DNA of 64,000 bases from Avedoeria sp964651245 (GTDB lineage: Bacteria > Chloroflexota > Anaerolineae > Epilineales > Epilineaceae). Both the position numbers and the translations under genes were made by a program. Below the pieces are notes generated by a model that made no database searches, was not told where the DNA came from, and was given only the letters and a program-made list of their open reading frames with translations. This document shows, in pieces, positions 61,103 to 64,000 of this stretch. How positions within the stretch are numbered: the stretch's first letter is position 1; the number at the start of each line of letters is the position of its first letter. The stretch spans positions 62,001 to 126,000 of the forward strand of contig CAZYVI010000004.1 in NCBI GenBank assembly GCA_964651245.1, written 5' to 3'.

Positions 61103-62983
61103 CTACGTCACCGCCCCCACCCCCCGCGGTTCCGCCCCCTCGAACTGGCTCGCGTGCAACCGCGCGTAGGCCCCGCCCGCCGCCAGCAGCGACGCGTGCG
61201 TCCCGCGCTCCACGATGCGCCCCGCCTCCAGCACCAGCACCTGGTCCGCCGCCACGATCGTCGACAGCCGGTGGGCGATGACGAAGCTCGTGCGGCCGGC
61301 CAACAGCTGCGCCAGCGCCGCCTGGATCAAGCGCTCGGTGCGCGTGTCGACGCTGCTCGTCGCCTCGTCCAGGATCAGGATCCGCGGGTCGGACAGCGCC
61401 GCCCGCGCGATCGCGATCAGCTGCCGCTGCCCCTGGCTCAGCCCCGCCCCGCGCTCGCCCAACACCGTGTCCCAACCGTCGCTCAGACCCGCCACGAAGC
61501 CGTCCACCCGCGCCAGCGCCGCCGCCGCCATCACCTCGTCGTCCGTCGCGTCCGGCCGGCCGTAGCGGATGTTGTTGCGCACCGTGTCGGCGAACAGGAA
61601 CGTGTCCTGGAGCACCATCCCGATCTGCGAGCGCAGGCTCGCCTGCGTCACGTCCCGCACGTCGTAGCCGTCGATCGTCACCCGCCCCGCCGTCACGTCC
61701 CAGAACCGCGGCAGCAGCTGGACCAGCGTCGTCTTGCCCGCCCCCGTCGGCCCGACGATCGCCACCATCTGCCCTGGTTCCGCCACCAGGTCGATCCCGT
61801 CCAGGATCGGCCGGTCCGCCTCGTATCCCGCCTGCACCCCCTCGAACACCACCCGCCCCCGCACCGGCGGCAGCGCCGCGGCGCCCGGCGCGTCGGCGAT
61901 GTCGGCCCGCTCGTCGAGGAAGCCGAAGATCCGCTCCGCGCCCGCGATCGCGTTCTGCAGGTTCGTCCACAAGAGAGCGATGTTGGCGATCGGCTGCGAC
62001 AGCCGCTGGCTGTAGCCGATGAACGCCACCACCAGCCCGATCGTGAACGTCGTCCCGAACACCGGCCGCCCCTCCGCCGCCCACGCCGCGCCGAAGCCCA
62101 CCACCAGCGCGATGGACAGCCAGCCCAGCAGCTCCAGCGCCGGCGCCAGCGCCGCGGTGTAGGCGACGGCCCGCACGTTCGCGTCGCGGTTCGCCCGGTT
62201 CGTCCGCGCGAACGCCGCGATGTTCTCGTCCTCGCGGCCGAACGCCTGGACCTCGCGCACCCCGGCGATGCTCTCCTGGAGGTCGGCGTTCACCGCCCCC
62301 AGCTCGCGCCGGCTGACCCGGTACGCCGCCCGCGCCCGCCCCGAGAGCCAGCGCGTCGCCAGCAGCATCAGCGGCACCAGCGCCAGCGCCAAGAGCGCGT
62401 AGACCGCGTTCGCCCGCACCATGGCCACCACGATCAACCCGATCATCAGCGTGCTGGCCACCACCTGGACCAGCGCGAAGTTCACCGCCTGCTGCAAGGT
62501 GTCGGCGTCGCCCGTCAGCCGGCTCATCACGTCGCCCGCCTCGTGGCGGGTGTGCCAGCCCATGCTCAGGCGGTGAATCTGGTCGAAGATCTCGGTCCGC
62601 AGCCGCACCAGGATCCGCTGGCCCACGCGCGACATCGCGTAGAACATCCAGCCGGCCACCGCCGCGCCCAGCAGGTACAAGCCCACGATCGCCGCCACGA
62701 GCCGCCCCAGCCCCGCCGCGCTCGGACCCGGCGTCGCCGTCCACCAGCACGCCGCCGCGGAGGCGGCGTCGACCGCCAGGAAGCAGTCCACCGCCTGCCC
62801 CACCAGCCCCGGCGCGATCGCCACCGTGCTGGCCTGGACGAAGACGAGCGCCAGCACCCCCGCCAGCGCCGCCGCGTGCGGCCGGAAGTAGCGGCCCAGC
62901 CGCGCCAGCGTCGCCGTGACGTCGGCCGCCCGCCGGACCTCGCCCTCCAGCAGCCGGCGGCCGCCGTCCAGCCCGCCGATCAC
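61103..62983 (-). CDS. ABC exporter half-transporter (canonical Walker B, altered signature)
   Basis: The product has 626 residues starting at a GTG that overlaps the previous stop (GTGA). An N-terminal membrane domain of six helices (about 25-320; VLALVFVQASTVAIAPG, VGLYLLGAAVAGWMFYAMS) is followed by an ATPase domain: Walker A GPTGAGKTT, signature LSQGQ, Walker B ILILDEATSSVD with the catalytic Glu, and AHRLSTI. The signature differs from LSGGQ. The partner gene has the opposite set of changes, as expected for a heterodimeric exporter with one degenerate ATP site. The gap 60991-61102 before it has no gene. Confidence 0.93.
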   Translation of the reverse strand: MIGGLDGGRRLLEGEVRRAADVTATLARLGRYFRPHAAALAGVLALVFVQASTVAIAPGLVGQAVDCFLAVDAASAAACWWTATPGPSAAGLGRLVAAIVGLYLLGAAVAGWMFYAMSRVGQRILVRLRTEIFDQIHRLSMGWHTRHEAGDVMSRLTGDADTLQQAVNFALVQVVASTLMIGLIVVAMVRANAVYALLALALVPLMLLATRWLSGRARAAYRVSRRELGAVNADLQESIAGVREVQAFGREDENIAAFARTNRANRDANVRAVAYTAALAPALELLGWLSIALVVGFGAAWAAEGRPVFGTTFTIGLVVAFIGYSQRLSQPIANIALLWTNLQNAIAGAERIFGFLDERADIADAPGAAALPPVRGRVVFEGVQAGYEADRPILDGIDLVAEPGQMVAIVGPTGAGKTTLVQLLPRFWDVTAGRVTIDGYDVRDVTQASLRSQIGMVLQDTFLFADTVRNNIRYGRPDATDDEVMAAAALARVDGFVAGLSDGWDTVLGERGAGLSQGQRQLIAIARAALSDPRILILDEATSSVDTRTERLIQAALAQLLAGRTSFVIAHRLSTIVAADQVLVLEAGRIVERGTHASLLAAGGAYARLHASQFEGAEPRGVGAVT

Positions 62984-64000
62984 GGGCGCACCTCGTCCGC
63001 GCCGGCCGGCGACGGCGCGGCAGCCGGCGCCGGCGCCTCGGCGCCCGCGGCCGCCCGCGCCGCCGGCCCCGCTTCTTGCGCCGGGTCGTCGACGAGCTGG
63101 CTGGCCACGATCTCGACGTAGGCCGGGCTCTGCTCCAGCAGCTCGGCGTGCGTCCCCTGGGCCACGATCCGGCCGCGGTCCAGCACCAGGATCCGGTCCG
63201 CCCGGCGCACCGTGCTGATCCGCTGGGCGATGACGAAGCTCGTCCGGCCGGCCATCAGCGCGTCCAGCGCCCGCTGGATCGAGCGCTCCGTGGCCAGGTC
63301 GACGGCCGAGGTGGCGTCGTCCAGGATCAGGATCCGCGGGTCCATCAGAATCGCCCGCGCGATCGCGATGCGCTGCTTCTGGCCGCCCGACAGCGTCGCG
63401 CCGCGCTCGCCGACCGGGGTGTCGTAGCCCTCAGGCAGCGCGGCGATGAAGCCGTCAGCCTGGGCAGCGCGCGCCGCGGCGCGGATGTCGTCGTCGCTGG
63501 CGTCGGGGCGGCCGAAGGCGATGTTGTCGCGGATCGTGCCGCTGAACAGCGTCGTCTCCTGCAGCACGATGCCGACCGCGGCGCGCAGGCTGTCGAGCGT
63601 CACGTCGCGCACGTCGCGGCCGTCGATCGTCACCGCCCCCTCGCTGGCGTCGTAGAAGCGCGGGATCAGGTTGATGATCGTGGACTTGCCGCTGCCCGTC
63701 GCGCCCAGCAGCGCCACCGTCTCGCCCGGCGCGGCCTCGAACGAGACGCCGCGCAGCGTCGGCTCGCCGCTGCGGAAGTAGCGGAACGTCACGTCGCGGA
63801 ACGCCACCCGCCCCTGCACCGCCGTCAGCGGCGTGGCGCCGGGGCGGTCGGCGATCTCGCTGGGGGTGTCGAGGATCTCGTAGATCCGCCCCGCCGACGT
63901 GTTGGCCTGCGCCAGCAGCGCCACGATGAAGCCGAGCTGGCCGATCGGCAGGAACGCGTACACCAGGTAGAGCTGGAACGTGCTCCACTGGCCGATGGAC
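62980..64000 (-). CDS. ABC exporter half-transporter partner (5' part outside the window)
   Basis: The 340 C-terminal residues are inside the window; the frame continues past 64000. The end of the membrane domain (LYLVYAFLPIGQLGFIVALL) is followed by Walker A GATGSGKST, the canonical signature LSGGQ and Walker B ILILDDATSAVD, with Asp in place of the catalytic Glu. A Pro/Ala-rich tail closes it. It overlaps the 61103-62983 gene by 4 nt. The two products should form one transporter (TM287/288 or BmrCD type); the cargo is unknown. Confidence 0.93.
   Translation of the reverse strand, partial: SIGQWSTFQLYLVYAFLPIGQLGFIVALLAQANTSAGRIYEILDTPSEIADRPGATPLTAVQGRVAFRDVTFRYFRSGEPTLRGVSFEAAPGETVALLGATGSGKSTIINLIPRFYDASEGAVTIDGRDVRDVTLDSLRAAVGIVLQETTLFSGTIRDNIAFGRPDASDDDIRAAARAAQADGFIAALPEGYDTPVGERGATLSGGQKQRIAIARAILMDPRILILDDATSAVDLATERSIQRALDALMAGRTSFVIAQRISTVRRADRILVLDRGRIVAQGTHAELLEQSPAYVEIVASQLVDDPAQEAGPAARAAAGAEAPAPAAAPSPAGADEVRP

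Overview
The window is a very GC-rich bacterial chromosome segment. GC is over 70 percent by eye, except for a clearly poorer stretch from about 13.3 to 18.4 kb. Several features suggest a filamentous-type Chloroflexota lineage (Anaerolineae-like): large secreted proteases ending in short tails such as IYLPVVLK, Pro/Thr-rich spacers, a DUF4230 protein, and promoters that place the start codon at the transcription start. That assignment is inference; no rRNA or tRNA gene is visible to settle it. I also see no CRISPR array.

Layout. 0-5.3 kb: two paralogous secreted Cys-rich proteins (one cut by the window edge, the other with an LPHTG sortase-type tail), then pyrG with a coupled unknown gene, and a membrane-anchored CAP-domain protein. 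5.5-10.8 kb: DinG-type exonuclease-helicase, elongation factor P, a DUF4230 protein and a metallo-beta-lactamase-fold hydrolase. 10.9-12.7 kb: a secreted protein with about ten calcium-loop repeats. 12.7-17.5 kb: a decayed, IS-ridden zone. It holds fragments of two other genes of this window, a repeat copy split by an IS3 element with intact ends and a 3-bp target duplication, a broken older IS3 fragment, a truncated SARP-type regulator and an IS5-family element. 17.5-26.8 kb: a giant subtilase facing a propeller-PA14-M1 aminopeptidase fusion.

26.9-35.9 kb is a type I restriction-modification operon read leftwards: hsdM, an AlbA/Schlafen-like ATPase gene, hsdS, a RhuM-Fic gene and hsdR. All but one junction is a 4-nt stop/start overlap. 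The exception, between the AlbA-like gene and hsdS, carries the 3' end of a second, vanished hsdM. This composite defence locus is the best candidate for an unusual system here.

36-47 kb: an S10 serine carboxypeptidase, the otsA-otsB trehalose operon, a saccharopine-dehydrogenase-like oxidoreductase, a second secreted subtilase with a PA-type insert, and a DEAD-box helicase. 47-58 kb: a Clp-like ATPase whose first ATPase domain has lost its nucleotide motifs, a halogenase-like flavoenzyme coupled to an alpha/beta hydrolase with an Asp nucleophile, a class III nucleotide cyclase with a large helical output domain, a divergent unknown gene and a short (class II type) UvrA-like protein. 58-64 kb: a PIG-L deacetylase, an M28-type lipoprotein peptidase with FnIII, and a heterodimeric ABC exporter pair whose second gene runs off the right edge.

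A recurring theme is promoter layout. At least four genes have a -10 box exactly 6 nt before the start codon and no Shine-Dalgarno, and two more have 8-9 nt, which predicts leaderless mRNAs. Other genes here use ordinary AGGAG-type sites with leaders.
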